64,000 bases of DNA from Brachypodium distachyon (lineage: Eukaryota; Streptophyta; Magnoliopsida; Poales; Poaceae): positions 38,777,237-38,841,236 of the forward strand of contig NC_016133.3 of NCBI RefSeq assembly GCF_000005505.3, given 5' to 3'. Shown here one piece after another: positions 33,159 to 46,589 of the stretch. Numbering within the stretch: position 1 is the first letter of the stretch; every line of letters begins with the position of its first letter. The notes under the pieces are model-generated. The model was not told where the DNA came from. It searched no databases and saw only the letters and a list, made by a program, of their open reading frames with translations. The translations under genes and the position numbers were made by a program.

Positions 33159-35741
33159 GCCAATGTTTCTCTCGAATCGTCGACACGTTTTTTTTTTAGG
33201 GTAATTTTTTTTTGTTGATTTCTGAACGTTCGTAATTTAGACTTGCTGAGCGAACGTTCCTCCGCTGTTGATCCAAATTACAAAACTCAAAATTGTATAC
33301 ATTGTAAGAATTATTTCTCTAATGTCAAATAAGTACTACTTCCATGTATAAACTAAAAATTACCAATGTCCAAAATACAATTTTCTTTTAGAATTTTAGC
33401 TAGCCAGGTGACCGGTGGGCTTTGCGCGGCTAGACTCATTGTAGATTTTTACCGCAGTTTTAGCGAAACAGAATTTGATTATATCTCTCTTAATTTTTGT
33501 TACTCATTTACCGTTCTATAACTCTCGTGTGAACCCTCGTTAACACGAGTCGTAATCAGTTTATTAATTAAGTTTGAGACGTCCCCTTAACAGGTTTCGT
33601 ACTTAACACTAGGACGTATAAGACGTCTCATTTTGCATTGATGTTGTGCTTTGACACTTCACTAGCCAGCATTCATGGCTGCATCGGCCGGCCTGCCACC
33701 GGTCGCCGGCGTCAGTTTAATGGCGACGTCCGGGCAGTGTACCGGGATCGATCTGAAGTGTGAACACAGAAGGTCGAAATGAGGTCAGCGGGTCGGTGCA
33801 TCAACTCGTTCACACTTGCTTTTATCCATCCATTGGTTTTTTGGTTGACTGAGAGTTTGCTGATACTATTAGTGATGAACGTAAATATTTAGGAACGGAG
33901 GAACTAGTCGATAAAACGAAAACACTGCGTACGTAGTCTATTCTGTAATTGGGCCGGGCCCATCTGTAATGCTAGCAGACGTGTGTTTTTGCTCCCGATG
34001 TGGCCCACTCCAAGCTTTTGTACTCCAGAGGGAGTACTAGTCTCTGCTCGTGCCACTACAAATATCTCGATTCTTGTTTTTCTCAAGGAGGGAAAAGAAA
34101 CCGAGCCTTACCTTAGCTATATGAGGGATCTGCTAGAGACTTGCTTGCTAAAACAATGCCAGCCAAAATAATGCTTCACGAGATCGTCTAGACTCCGGGG
34201 TACAGCTCAAGACCTGATCTCCCGAGTTGTTATACTACCACTAGAGGAAAAGACTAGCTAAACGCCAACTTGACGAATCATCCTTCTATTAAAAGGTGGA
34301 TCATATCTCGTTACGTAAACCAATTATTATGACTGTTTGAGGAAAAGAAAAGATTAGATGGCATCTGGCCATTTAGCGAGAGTCTAGCTTGGCATCTAAA
34401 ATAGATCGAGGACATAAAAAACAGAGTCATACAGGACAAACACAAAATTTTGTGGGAAAAAAAAGAGCATGATTGGTAGCAAACGAAGATTCCCAGCTCC
34501 AGTGTAACTTGATGATCACATTAGGCGATGGTATACAGGAGCCACGCATGCATCCTTGTTCCTTGTTAAACATGTCGCCCATCAGTCCATCCCTAGCTTT
34601 AATCTTGCTGCGCACTGTTATAGGAACTTTTTTTTAGCGTTCCTACAATTTCTGATTCCAAAATTTTTGTCCTAGCCGTAATATTTCTAGGCACTTGACA
34701 AATCAACCATCTTTAATCGATCAGCATATAGTACAAAACCCCTTTAATCTCGTGGATGAAGCAGTGTTATCATCACCTTGATCCCAAAAGGTCGGTGTGT
34801 GCAGTGTCTACACACTCCTTCCGTGATCTGCAATTCAGCACAGCTTCTTCAGTGATCTGCGTCTGCAAATTGAGCATGTGTTGGTTCAGGTCAGAGTTCC
34901 AGGCTTACAAGTGATTAAACATATCTTCTGTGCGTCAGAGAGCAGATGAGGGATGCAATTAATCTGCATCTACTGAATGAACTACTTCGTAGGTAGTTCG
35001 GACCACGTGCTTCATAGACCTTGAGGAAGACTTTCTACGCGGGCACAAAAACATCCCTTGAGAATGTACAGAACGGAGCAGTGAACTCCTCGCTGATCCC
35101 CAGAATGCTTTTCGTACATGCTCAGGAGGAATGAACGGAAGAAGCATCTAATAGCTATAGTAATTTAGGAATGCAGAGGAACATGAGACAAGATTGGTAG
35201 TCAGCTGTCGTCCGCACGTTATTACAGTATTTATTTATTTTTATATCGCAAGTTGTATAATTAGAACTGACTTGCCATAAATTTTTATTTTGTGACAGGC
35301 CTGAATTAACGAACCAAAGAGCAGCGGCTGTATGCGGTGCATTTATGCTCGAGTAAAGAAAGGAGAAGCAAGAATCAACTCACATGACATTTCATTTTTT
35401 CTCATGGTCATGTCTCTGCGTGAGAACAAGAGGGAGCATCCTAAGTCTTGCTCAAGGTAATCAGCAGTTGACCATGAGATGGCAGTCATATTTCTCCTGC
35501 TACTGCCCCACTCACCCGCGAACATGGGTGCCGTGCATGCATGTTTTTATGGAAGTGTCTCTGCAACAGCGATCTACTAGAGATGTTCCTTTTTTTTAAG
35601 GTATATATATTGTCACCTTAGTGAGTTGCTGTTTATCTTTTATACTGTCAGTGATTGCGTGAGTTGTAAACATAGCATGCCATCACGTTGCAAATGGTGG
35701 CACAATGCACCATTCGTTGCTACTGTATTTTATCAGCTGAT
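33159..35741. other. Intergenic, no gene seen
   Basis: AT-rich, with T runs near 33189 and 33208, and stops in all frames. Short frames on both strands have no recognisable motif. Confidence 0.45.
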
Positions 35742-35755
35742 TTTAACCATGCTTT

Positions 35756-36033
35756 TTTCGAAGGAAAGAAGATGAATGCCACCCTGGTGGCCGGGTTGAT
35801 CAATGACGAGCTAGATGAGCGTGAGAACCTTTTAGGGAGCTAACCTTGATGTCTGTACAGCCGAGCTGTAGCTACAGCTTCGGGGGGTTTCGGTTTTCTT
35901 TTCCCAGGTTGCTGTTGTAGCTTGGGTTCTTTTGCTTTGGTTGCCTTTTGTTGTAGCTTGTAACACTTTGGTTCCCTCTTCTTAATGCAAAGGCAGAGCA
36001 ACTGCCATTCCATTTCAAAAAAAAATAAAAAAA
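35756..36033 (+). mobile_element. 5'-truncated LINE 3' end with 14-bp target duplication
   Basis: The word TTTAACCATGCTTT occurs at 35742-35755 and 36034-36047, bracketing this piece exactly. The insert ends in CTTCTTAATGCAAAGGCAGA, GCAACTGCC and an A-rich tail (AAAAAAAAATAAAAAAA), a 3' end common among grass L1-type LINEs. Its 5' part keeps only a trace of coding or 3' UTR sequence. It is a dead-on-arrival copy. Confidence 0.85.
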
Positions 36034-36047
36034 TTTAACCATGCTTT

Positions 36048-37620
36048 AACCCTGAAATAAAAGATGACCGTGTGCATTGTGAAGTCATAGGTTACTTCTT
36101 TGCTCCGCCGATTTTGGCCGACGGAGACCCATAGTAACAAGTAACAACCGAATTCAGAACCAGCTCGAATCAAGGAGGTTTTCACAGTGGTGGCTGGATC
36201 AGTGGATGTCATTGGTACTACGTGATCATCTTCATCAGCAAATAGTGCAATAGTACTATATAGCTGCACCATGTGCCCATGGCACGGCCGTATGCGTGGG
36301 CAGTGATGCAGCTTGGGGTCCTCTCATTAATTAGACCCACAGCTGCATGCATGCATGCTACTATTGATTCTTTTGGCACCTACGGCAACAGTGCGGTACA
36401 ACGTGCTTTTGTCTGCCATTAGGATCGCTCGATTGGTACTTTTAGGCCTTATTTCTGACCAAACCTTCATGCCACACAGTGCGCGTGAGAGCAACATTTC
36501 TGTCATCCAGGATTTAACTTTAGGAGCTTGGAATCCAAAAGCCGCAAAACCTTTTGAGTATGAACAGCTTACAGCTTAAGTTGCCCACAAAGTTGAGCAA
36601 TCGGGCATAAAAATGTGTGCGATGTGAAGCATGCTTGACTTTGTACACGCTATTGGCCACACACCCAATCCACGTGGCCTCGTGTCCACCTGGCAAGTGC
36701 GGACTGATCGGATCCTCTGAAGAAAGCAGCTACCGCACAGCAGAGCAGAGGGCTTGAATGGGGGAAAAACACTAAACAGGGATCACGTGCTTCGATCATT
36801 CGGTAAGAGAGAAGAAGAGGACAAATGCTGCCGTCCGAATCAGTCCTATGGTTTCCGGTCGAGACAGCGACGACTTGACGGTGGCACGAAGGGGTGGCAT
36901 CGTCCATCGCTGGCCATGGGAAACCCGCAGGAGCAACACATGGGCATCGGCCCGGATGCCGTTTGAGCAATCTACATCAGGACGTGAAGCGTTTTGCCAA
37001 GGGAGTGGCATGAGAGTTGTGGTTGGGGCTTGGGACTGAGGCGTCTCTCGTTTCGTCAAGGACTCATGAGTGTACGATGATGGCCGGGCAAGGAAGATCA
37101 GATTAGCTAGGCAATCGCAACTGCTTCATTTATTTGTGTACTTTGAAGCCATGAAGGTGCTGTTCGGTGTTGATGTTAGTCTTTGTCTACTCGGAAGTAT
37201 TGTAGCACGTGTCGGTCCTTGCTATGATTGGATCAATGTATCAACTTTTGGTGACGCGAGGACTCTGTTTCAGAAGATGCGTGGACTCTGTTTAGGGAGA
37301 GAGCTGTTTGTACGATGGTTTTTTCCTTTTTAGCTAAGAATCGGACTGTTAAAAAACAGATTAAAGAATCACCTTCGTACGCCATGTGGCCACCGTACTT
37401 CCTTAGTTTGGGTGATATGAAATAACCTGGTGCTTTTCCTATAAAAAATGGTGGATTACTTGTCACGCTGACTCGCTAAGATCAATACAGTAGAAATATT
37501 TTTCTTTCTCTGAACTTGGCGTGCATCCTTGCAGAGGAGCCGCAAGGTTGTGAAGACTCTGTGTGGTGGGGTGAACCTGGGTTTGGTGTTGTTCCGTTAT
37601 CTTCTACTCGTACTAATGTA
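36048..37620. other. Intergenic, no gene seen
   Basis: Mixed-composition DNA between the truncated LINE and the full-length LINE. CATGCATGCATG occurs near 36345-36357. Frames at 36650-37060 overlap on both strands and carry no motif. Confidence 0.4.
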
Positions 37621-37657
37621 ATCTGATCCATAAAAACTGGAGAGTCGAGTAAGAAAA

Positions 37658-40485
37658 TGTTGTCGTCTCCCACCTCCCCAGCAAGGGCGACCACGCCGGC
37701 GACTACGCCTCACCCCACCGCCACCCTCCCACCCCATCCACCACACCCCACTTCAAACTCCTGCCTGTCCCCTGCCCCGTCTCTGCTGAGCTGACGCGTG
37801 CGACGAAGACGAAGAGGGAAAGTTCGTTCCTGACTCGCCCCCACCCCCGATGCCGGCTGTTGCCCAGATCTGCACTTCCCTTCCACGGATCGGGCCTTCT
37901 GTGGACCGGATCTATGTTCCCCCACCGCGAAGATCCCCTGTTGGTGCTGCGCTGCCCTCCGCTGTCATTAATGAGGCGAGCTACCGCAAATCTGGAGTTA
38001 TGGCGATTTGGTTGCCCCCGCCCCGGGCCGGCTCCCCTCCTCGAGGACAACCACGCCTCTTCATTGCGCGTCGCAGCTCCCCCCACCCGTCCCCACGCGC
38101 CAGTAGCCCCCCCTGCCTCCTTCGCCGGTTGACTTGCCCCCGCTCGGCCAACCGCGCATTCAAGCTCCCCTCTTGAGCGCCACGCCGGGCCGTGTTGTCC
38201 CATCGGAGGGGACTCGACATGACGGCGCCTTCATGGTTGCCTAGGACATTGATGGCTGGAAACCCGTTTGCCGGACGCATTGGTGGCGTCGGGAGTCCCG
38301 AGACCGTGCTCGCTTGGCTCCCACTACGCGGCAGGAGGAGCGTCGCAAGGCCCTACTTAAACGGATGAAAGGGCGCTGCTTCTGCTGCCTCAACCCCAAG
38401 CACCACGCTGCCGACTGCCGCGAGCCCCGCCACTGTTGGAGGTGCCATCGCTCGGGGCATATCAAAAGTTCTTGCCGCGGAGAGCCTGTCACCCCTCCTC
38501 CCCCACCTCCTCGATGACGCTTCTCCCCGGTCTCCCCGGAACGGTCCTACGCCTCGGTTCTCATGGCGGGGGACGGCGATTTCCAAGGCCGCCCCAAAGA
38601 TGACTTCTGCGTGATGGCGATGACGCAGGAGATGGTGGTCGCAGAGCATTCCTTCAACATGCATGGCATCGTCGTCTCCATCGGTCGTGACCGCCCTCGC
38701 ACGGACCCTCGCCACATCGCCAATGCCTTCTGCCGGGAGTTCGGCATCTCCCTCGATGAGATCCGCATCTCCCTCGATGAGATCCGCATCTCCCCCCACT
38801 TCCCGAAGATTTCTTCGTCTTCTTCACCGACCCGCTGGTTAGGGGGGCGGCAGTGGAACGTGAGTAGTTCCATGCTCATGGACGGCAATTCATCATCCTT
38901 CCCTGGAGCGCGGAGCGCCACTCTGAAGCGGTGGCGATGCCTTAGCACGTGCGCCTGTGCGTGGAAAACCAGCCGCTCCGCGCCTAGAATAAGGAGACTG
39001 CCGCACACCTCGTCAGCCGCCGGGCAAAGCTCCACTTCGTCGAAGACCAGTCCCTGCGCCGTGAAGACACTATCACGTTCAACTTCTGGGTCTGGACGGC
39101 CAACCCCGCCGCGCTCCCGAGCTGCAGTAGGTTCTCCCTCATGGAGGACGCGGCCCGCGCGCTGTTGTCCATGCCGATCATCATCCACGACACCCTGGCT
39201 GCGGGCCTCGAGGGTCGCCGCTCGCAGCTCCTGGTGCACATCGACGTCGTCGAGGACCTGACCGCCCTTACCCCTTCGCGCCCCGGTGGCTTGGTGGTGC
39301 CACGCGGCTGCCGGGTGATCCAGGGCTACGCCTGGACCATGGGTGAGCACGACACGGGACGTCGCGACGACGGGCGTCGTCCCCCTCCCCCAACCAGAAG
39401 CTGCAAGGATGGGCGCCGCGATGGACCCCGCGATGAACGAGACCGCGACAACGACCGTGATGGACGCAGGGACCGTAGCCACCGCCGCGACGGGCGCAAG
39501 GACGGCCTGTCTTCCAGGCGCGCCCGGGCTGCTCCTTACCCGCAGCGCCGGGGCGTGCTCGTCGACGCCTCCTCCAGGTTTGAGGGCAGGAACCTCACGA
39601 CCACCAACAGCCCTCTCCGCCTGCGCCATGGATGTGGCTCTGTGGACTGCACCCCGGCCCGGCGCTTGCTCACCGCCAGCCTCGGTGCCCCGGCTGGCTG
39701 CTGGCCGGCGCTGAGCCCGCGCTGCCCTTCACCGCCTCCGCCCGCCGCAACCTCACCGGTCCTCACCCTGGGCTCTCGCTTCTCAATTCTATCTCTGCAG
39801 GTCCCAACCTCCCCGGCTGCCTCCCCCCTACTGCCGCTGATGCCACAACCGATCCTCCAGATCACCGACCTCGATGACTGCTCGACCCCGAGCTCTACGC
39901 CCCTCGCTACACCGACAGTTACGCCGGCACCCCCCACCTCCATGCCTGTGTCTGACCTGTTCCCAGACACAACGGGGATCCCGGCCCAGGACGCGACGGC
40001 GACTCTGGCCCCCTCTGCCTCGTTGCCTGCGACGGCCCTGGACCAGACCAGGGCAACCCCTCACGTTAGAAGCCTTCACTGACAAGATTTGCATGGCACT
40101 TCCCCAGGCCATCCTCGCTCCCCCTGCGGCTTCCACCACGACTATGGCTCCGACTTCTCCGACACCGCCTGTCACGGCTCCACCTTCGGTCCGACGGAGC
40201 GCTCGCCTAGCTGCACGCCTTTCGTTGGGCCTCACCTCCGAACAGGCGGCCCAAGCTCTGGTGGCGTGCAGGCTGGGCTCCCTCGCCTCGGAGGCTCCCT
40301 ACGACGACAAGGCACGCGACGCCTACCTTGCGCTCTTCTCTGAGCCACTCTCTGACCAGGCCATTGCGGCCATTGAGAGCTTGGTGGCTGAAGTCAAGAA
40401 GATGAAGAAGGCGCCTCTCACACTGGGCGTTGGACGTGGCGATGGCCATGGCACTGGACGGGGTCGCGGCATCCCTGTCGCCTAG
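37658..40485 (+). pseudogene. LINE ORF1 (nucleic-acid-binding Gag-like protein), broken
   Basis: Two CCHC zinc knuckles, CX2CX4HX4C, lie at about 38376-38474 (CFCCLNPKHHAADC and CWRCHRSGHIKSSC). After a stop, the next part (about 38563-38900) has FCVMAMTQEMVVAEHSFNMHG, resembling the N-terminal region of plant LINE ORF1. Then VHIDVVEDLTAL and GGLVVPRGCRVIQGYAWTMG (39141-39340), a Pro/Arg-rich linker, and RRSARLAARLSLGLTSEQAA to the stop at 40485. The parts lie in different frames, so several frameshifts are present. An in-frame 21-bp duplication (SLDEIRI twice) lies at about 38743-38786. Confidence 0.85.
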
Positions 40486-40794
40486 CTTCTCCGTGGTGCG
40501 CCTCACTGCTGAAGTTCGTCTAGCCCCAATGCCGACGCCTCCCCCCTGCATGGCACCTTTCCTTTTATGCAACTGCAGTGCGAGATTTCCCTACTACTCG
40601 TCGACTGTTAGGCCCCGTCGCTGCATGTCTACTGTTTGTGTTCTGTGGTTGAACTCCTGCTGTAAGTTTGCTACTTTCATCCTGTCGCCGGCTACGATTT
40701 GCATCTCTGATGTGCGCCACTCCCCTGCTGCGTGATGACGACGATCTCCTTTCTGCCCTCGCCTGCTGCCGACTCTCTTCGTCTGCTCTGCTAG

Positions 40795-43700
40795 AATGTA
40801 CGAGGCCTCAACAACCCAGCCCGGGTAGCGGCCGTTCGCGTTCTGACGTCGGACGCGAGAGCTACTGCCGTGTGCTTGCAGGAAACTAAACTGCAGCATA
40901 TCTACATATACGACGTGATGAGTTTGCTGGGAGCTGACTTCGCAGATAACTTCGGTTTCCTTCCTGCTGATGGCACTCGCGGTGGAATCCTCCTCGCTGC
41001 CTCCTCCCATTTCTTCTCTCTCTCGGGTTTCTCCTCCACGGCTAACACCATCTCGGCTACGATCTCCTGGCGATGGCTCTTCCTGGAAGATCTCGGGCGT
41101 CTACGGGCCCCAAGGTGAAGCTCAAAAGATTCCGTTCATCCAGGAGTTTAAGGATCTAGCGGCACTGCAAGGCGACAAGTGGCTTGTTTTTGGCGACTTC
41201 AACCTCATCTATCAAGCCGCCAACAAAAACAACGGCAATCAACTGCGGCCTCATGTGCCGGTTCAGACGTGCCCTCGACGCCCTCTCTCTTCGCGAGCTT
41301 CATCTCCGTGGCCGGCTTTTCACCTGGTCCAACGAACAACAAAACCCGACGCTTACAAATATTGACCGCTTCTTCTGTTCTACGGGCTGGGATCTCCTGT
41401 TCCTGTCTTCCACTCTTCAAGCTCTCCCCGCTGCGATCTCTGATCACACTCCCCTCCTCCTCCTCGGCGCCGAGATGTTCCCCAAAGCCTCCAACTTCCG
41501 CTTCGAGGCTTTTTGGACGAATATGGAGGGCTTCCAGGAGATTGTCCAGAACGCTTGGGCTGAGCCCGTCCTCTCTCACGACAAGGCCCGCTGCCTCCAT
41601 GTCAAGCTCGCTCGGGTGGCCAAGGCCCTTTCTCAGTGGCATAAAAGCTCCTTCGGTAACGCTAAGGCCCAGATGGCGGTTGCGGTCGAAATCATTGGCC
41701 GCCTCGACAAGGCCGAGGAGAATCTCTTCCTCTCTACCGCTCAGAGGGCCCTTCGCGTGTCCATGAGAAGGAAATTCACGGGGCTGGCCATGATCGCTAA
41801 AATCAAGATCCGTCAACGCGTGAGGGCCACCAACATCAGACTGGGGGACGTCAATTCTCGCTTCTTCCACATCCGTGCTAACGGCCGGCGTCGAAAAAAC
41901 TTCATTCAATCCCTTGCTACCTGTAATGGCTTGGCGATCACCCTCTCCGAGAAAGAAAACGCGATCTTCGACCATTTCTCGGCCTTCCTTGGGCCGGCCA
42001 CACCGCGCGCAACCTGCTTCACTTGGACGCCCCTTTCTCCATGGAAGAGATCAACTCGGCCATCCTTGCCCTCTCGGCCGATAAGGCCCTTGGGCCAGAC
42101 GGCTTCATTTGGAGATTCTTTTGTGCTTGTTGGGACATCATCAAGCATGACTTGACGTTGGCCATCGATGCTTTGGCCAACGCGGGGGGACACTGTCCCC
42201 CTTGGTCAATTCGGCCACGGTTGTGCTCATCCCCAAGAAGGGGGACACGTCCTCCGTCCGCGACTACAGGACCATTAGCCTCATCCACAGCCTTGCCAAA
42301 ATCTTCTCGAAGCTCATGTCTCTCCGATTGGCGCCCATTCTCCCAGAGATCGTCTCTACTAACCAATCGGCTTTCGTCAAAAAGCGCTGCATCCACGACA
42401 ACTTTGTGCTCGTTCAAGGGATTGTTCGCGACATGCACCGCAGAAACGAGGCCGGCTGCTTCCTCAAACTGGATATCTCAAAAGCTTTCGATTCTGTCTC
42501 CTGGCCTTTTCTGCTAGAGGTTCTCTCTGTGCTCGGATTCGGGCCCCTCTAGAGACAACGGGTGTGCATGCTGCTCTCTCCGCCTCTTCCAAGTTCCTCC
42601 TCAATGGAGTGCCTGGCCCGATCATTCCGCATGCTAGGAGGCTTCGGCAAGGCGATCCCCTCTCCCCGATGCTCTTCATCATCGCCATTGACCCGCTTCA
42701 CCACATCCTCCATCGCGCGACGGAGGAGGGCATCCTCAAGCCTTTCCGGGCGGCTAATGTTCAGATGCGCGTCCCCCTCTATGCGGATGATGCTGGCATT
42801 TTCTCTAGCCCCCACGTGGACGATCTACGGGCGATCAACTCCCTCCTTCGGATTTTTGGTGATGCCTCGGGCCTCCGCACCAACCTTGAGAAGTCGGAGA
42901 TCTTCCCCAGTGGCTGTGACCCGGGGCAGATTGCGGCAATGCTGGACGTTTTCCCGGCTAAGCTTGGCTCCTTCCCCTACACTTATCTTGGCCTCCCTCT
43001 CTCGGCGACCCGCCTTAAAGGGGCTGCTTTCTAGCCCCTAATCGACAAGGTGGCCTCGCGCCTCGCGGGGTGGAAGGGCACTCACTCACCAAGGCTGGCC
43101 GCGCCCTCCTCGCTAAATCGGTCCTCTCCGCCATGGTGACCTACCACCTCACGACGTTCAACATCCCGGGCTGGGTGTTGCGACGTATAAACAAACTCAT
43201 TAGGACTTTCATCTGGATGCGCCGCCGCTCGACGGATCAGGACGCGTCCTCCCTTCCCCTGGTCAACTGGGGCACGGTCTATCGGCCTCGTGCCCTCGGT
43301 GGTTTGGGGATCCTGGATCTTGCCCGCGTGGGACGGGCTCTGCGTCTGCGTTGGCTGTGGTTTGATTGGGTTGACCCGAATAGGCCATGGCATGGCTTGG
43401 CTCTGCCCTGCGACTCCACGGACAGAGAGCTCTTCTGGGCCTCGACGAAGATCTCCCTCGGAGATGGCGCTAGTCCCTTTTCAGGTTGGACGCTTGGCTT
43501 CCCGATGGCTCCTCCCCTCGTCAGCGTTGGCTGGCCCTCTTTGCCATCGCTACTAGGTAACTCCGCACCGTCCAAAAGGAACTTTCGTCGGCCACTTGGA
43601 TTCGCTCCCTCCAATGTATCACCACTTTTGAGCAACTTCAGCAATTCGTCCACATGTGGGACTACATTCGGTCCGTCCAGCTCTCCCCCCGGGAAGACAC

Positions 43701-44265
43701 CATCACCTGGCGATGGACCTCCTCTGGTGATTACTCGGCGGCCTCTGCGTATCAAGCCCAATTCCTGGGGTCCTCCCCCCCCCCCTTCTCGGTCGACAAG
43801 ATTTGGAAGGCTCACGCGGAACCCAAATGCAAATGCTTTGCGTCGACCATCGCTCACGGGAAGATTCTTACGGCGGACAACCTTGCGCTCCGGGGGTGGA
43901 CGCACAACCCCATTTGCCAGCTCTGCAAGATTCACCCCGAGACCATCGCCCACATTTGCCACGATTGCTGCTTCTCCCGGGATGTTCATAGCTCCATCTG
44001 TAGATGGAGCCATTCCGCACCCCCTTCCAACCCCTTCCCGACTGGCACCCTACTGGATCACTGGGACGCCGCCATCTCCGGCCTTCCGAAGAAAGAAAAG
44101 CGCTCCTTTAGCGGACGCCTGATTTACACTTGGTGGGGTATCTGGAAGGAGCGAAACCGCAGGGTCTTCCAAGGCAAGGCTCTCACAGCGCTAGAAGTTG
44201 CTCACCTCATTTGGGAGGAGATCCAATGTAGAACTAGGGCGTGCTCTCACGACCCGGGAGATTAG
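40795..44265 (+). pseudogene. LINE ORF2 (endonuclease, reverse transcriptase, zf-RVT), broken
   Basis: In order: APE-type endonuclease (NVRGLNNPARVAAVR, VCLQETKLQ, DGTRGGILLAAS, LVFGDFNLIY) at about 40795-41450; reverse transcriptase (VVLIPKKGDTSSVRDYRTIS, KLDISKAFDSV, RLRQGDPLSPMLF, catalytic YADD at 42780-42791, YLGLPLS) at about 42190-43040; zf-RVT (ICQLCKIHPETIAHICHDC) at about 43900-43980; and the end motif WWGIWKERNRRVFQ at about 44130. Frameshifts near 41120, 42015 and 42190, a stop at 42552, and a stop at 43034 break the frame. It cannot encode active enzyme as it stands. Confidence 0.92.
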
Positions 44266-44417
44266 TCTCTTCAGCGCCTCTTTTTCCTTTCTTTTTGCTC
44301 CCCCCCCCCCCTCTTAACCAGGGATCCCTCTCGGACTCCTTTGTACGGTTACTTCTTTCTTCTAATCGAATGACGGAAATCGACTGTCTTTACCCCTAAA
44401 AAAAAATCTGATCCATA

Positions 44418-46455
44418 GAGTTTATAAGTAGGTGTTGACTTGGACACAAAAGGTTTTGGTTTTCTGATTTACTCAATAAAAAATGCTGCGAAAAACTTTT
44501 CACATCTCTCAAGGTTGAAAGCCTGGACGTTGACAAATGACAAAGGCTTAGCTACAACATGGTTCAGAATATGCTCTCATTTTATCACCACATGGTTCAA
44601 CCAAAACGACGTTCATGCTAAATTAACCCTGGTTTATATGTCCCTACTTTTTCAAGACCTTCCACCCAAAGGACCACAGATCGTCCATCCTCATCAACAG
44701 AGACGGGTCCAACTCTCTCACTGTCTCACGTTCTCCCTTTCGTTGTTCACTTGTTCGGTAACAAAACATATATACTCCGTATTTTTTTTATAGAACATGC
44801 AAGGAAGAGAGCTGTGTTGCATGTGCTTACATAAATGAAAGTGGTTACAGAAAGTGGTACTGTAAGAAACTTTCGACTGACAACGAACTTCGCTTATGCA
44901 CTGTTCTTTTGGATGTGGATCTGCTCCGTTTTAAAATGGAAATGCTTTCATGGGATCCTCATCGGGATCAGTTCATCAATAAACAAAGCCATGCAAGAGG
45001 GGTTGCCAACTGGAGCCCCAAATCATCTTATGTCCGGAGGCCGTACATTCATGTTCTTGACCTGCGGTTTCCCCGTTGGATCTCTGACATTTACTGCTGC
45101 ACGAACTAGTGCTCCTCTTGGATCATCGTGTATACTCTGGGTCTGGAATTCTGGTCACCGTACAGGACAGCCATCTATGTGTAGCATTTTGCCCCTTGTT
45201 CCAAATACCACGATTTCGCACGGTGTCCCAGGACCCAAACTATTTCCCACGGAAAATCAGGTAGAACTCTCCCCGTTCTAAGCAAGTGCTGGTGGTCTCC
45301 CTGACAGTTTTGACCTTTCTTCCAATTCCGATTCCGTTAGTGGAATGGTGGCGCTGACACATTAAGCCCTTGGTAGTACATTGATGTCTCGATCTGATGA
45401 AAAGGTTCATTCCTGCAATTAATTTCCAGTTACCATATGGACCTGGCCAAGTGTCAGAATCAGACGCACGAGGGGCCAAAATGTGCAGAAATTAAGTGCT
45501 GCCAGGATATGCCATGCCGGCCGGAGCCGAAGTGAGTGCTGCAATGGAATATAGGCACGACATACAGCAAAGGAACAAGAGGTGAGAAACAACGAAAACG
45601 GCCTAAAAATATTTTCGCCCCTCTCTCTTTCTTTTTGCCCGGTCGGGGGACCTTTCTTTCTACTCCCAACAAGTCGAATCTGCACATGTTTTTTCCTGCT
45701 GAAATTCGAAAAGTTAAGATGATGACGGACGAAGAAAAGAGAAGGAAACAGAGTCCGCAGGATGAGCCGAGGCTGTCACAAAAGAAGGATCACATTCCAC
45801 CAGTGATCTCGTTGTCGTTCCCCCGCGTGAAACGTGCAGTGTTTTGCCTGTGGACTTGAGTCTCTTGTCAACGGAGTCTCTCGCCACCTCAGAAAAGGAA
45901 ACGGCTGTACACTTCACAACAGTCACTGACTCACTGGCCGATCCCCACCTGGTGTGGCTCACTGACCCAGTGGATCTACTACGGCCCAGATCGAGCCGCG
46001 CAGACAGGCCGGCACGAAAGGACCAAAAATTACCCGTCGAGCCAAGGCCCAAGGTAAACAACCACATGCCTGATTGCCATGTCACCTCTCGTTCGTCCAC
46101 CCCTTTTTTTTACCTTATCTACCCCCCAATAAGCAAGTGTGAGCCCCTACAAACAAACCTCACCACCACTACTTGCCACCACTTCTTCTCTTCGATCGAT
46201 CTTCCTCACGAGCTAGTCACCACCCCACCACGGCCATAATTCACGTTCCCGTATATGCATCTCACCAACCACCAACCAGGTGACCAAAACTCATCACGCG
46301 CATATGGTTAACTACCAAAGCCCAGCTACAGCTAGCCTGCCCTGTCTGGCCGTGAATCCAGATCCCAAAATTGCAAGCGACGATCGAGAGAGGAAAACAA
46401 AACGAAAACTTAATCAGGCCAGTAATTAACCCGTCATCTGTCTCCATCCACACTG
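44418..46455. other. Intergenic and CSLA promoter region
   Basis: No gene recognised; the frame at 44835-45281 has no motif I know. A TACTCCGTA-type MITE end is visible near 44772. The last few hundred bases (from about 46050) are CT- and CACC-rich and probably the CSLA promoter. Confidence 0.45.
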
Positions 46456-46456
46456 C

Positions 46457-46464
46457 TATATAAG
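46457..46464 (+). promoter_or_regulatory. TATA box of the CSLA gene
   Basis: TATATAAG in the context GCTATATAAGCC lies 126 nt upstream of the ATG at 46590, giving a predicted leader of about 95 nt. Confidence 0.75.
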
Positions 46465-46589
46465 CCTGCGCCGTTGTACTCTACCTAGGCTCGTCCAGTC
46501 CAGACAGCCGCGTCAGCACTCGCTCCAATAAGTCCTAGCTAGCAAGATCCATCCATCCAGCCAGCCGGCCGGCCTGCCACTCGGTCCGG

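Larger units (their letters stand above)
37633..44405 (+). mobile_element. Full-length L1-type LINE, frame-broken
   Basis: Bounded by the perfect 12-bp duplication ATCTGATCCATA at 37621-37632 and 44406-44417, with an A-rich tail just before the right copy. Length about 6.8 kb, GC-rich throughout. It carries ORF1 (about 37658-40485) and ORF2 (about 40795-44265), then a CT-rich 3' UTR with a C run near 44300. Identical target duplications show the boundaries are exact; both reading frames are interrupted. Confidence 0.95.

Noticed and set aside
44835..45281. 148-codon plus frame between the LINE and CSLA
   Set aside because: No recognisable domain; composition does not resemble grass coding sequence.
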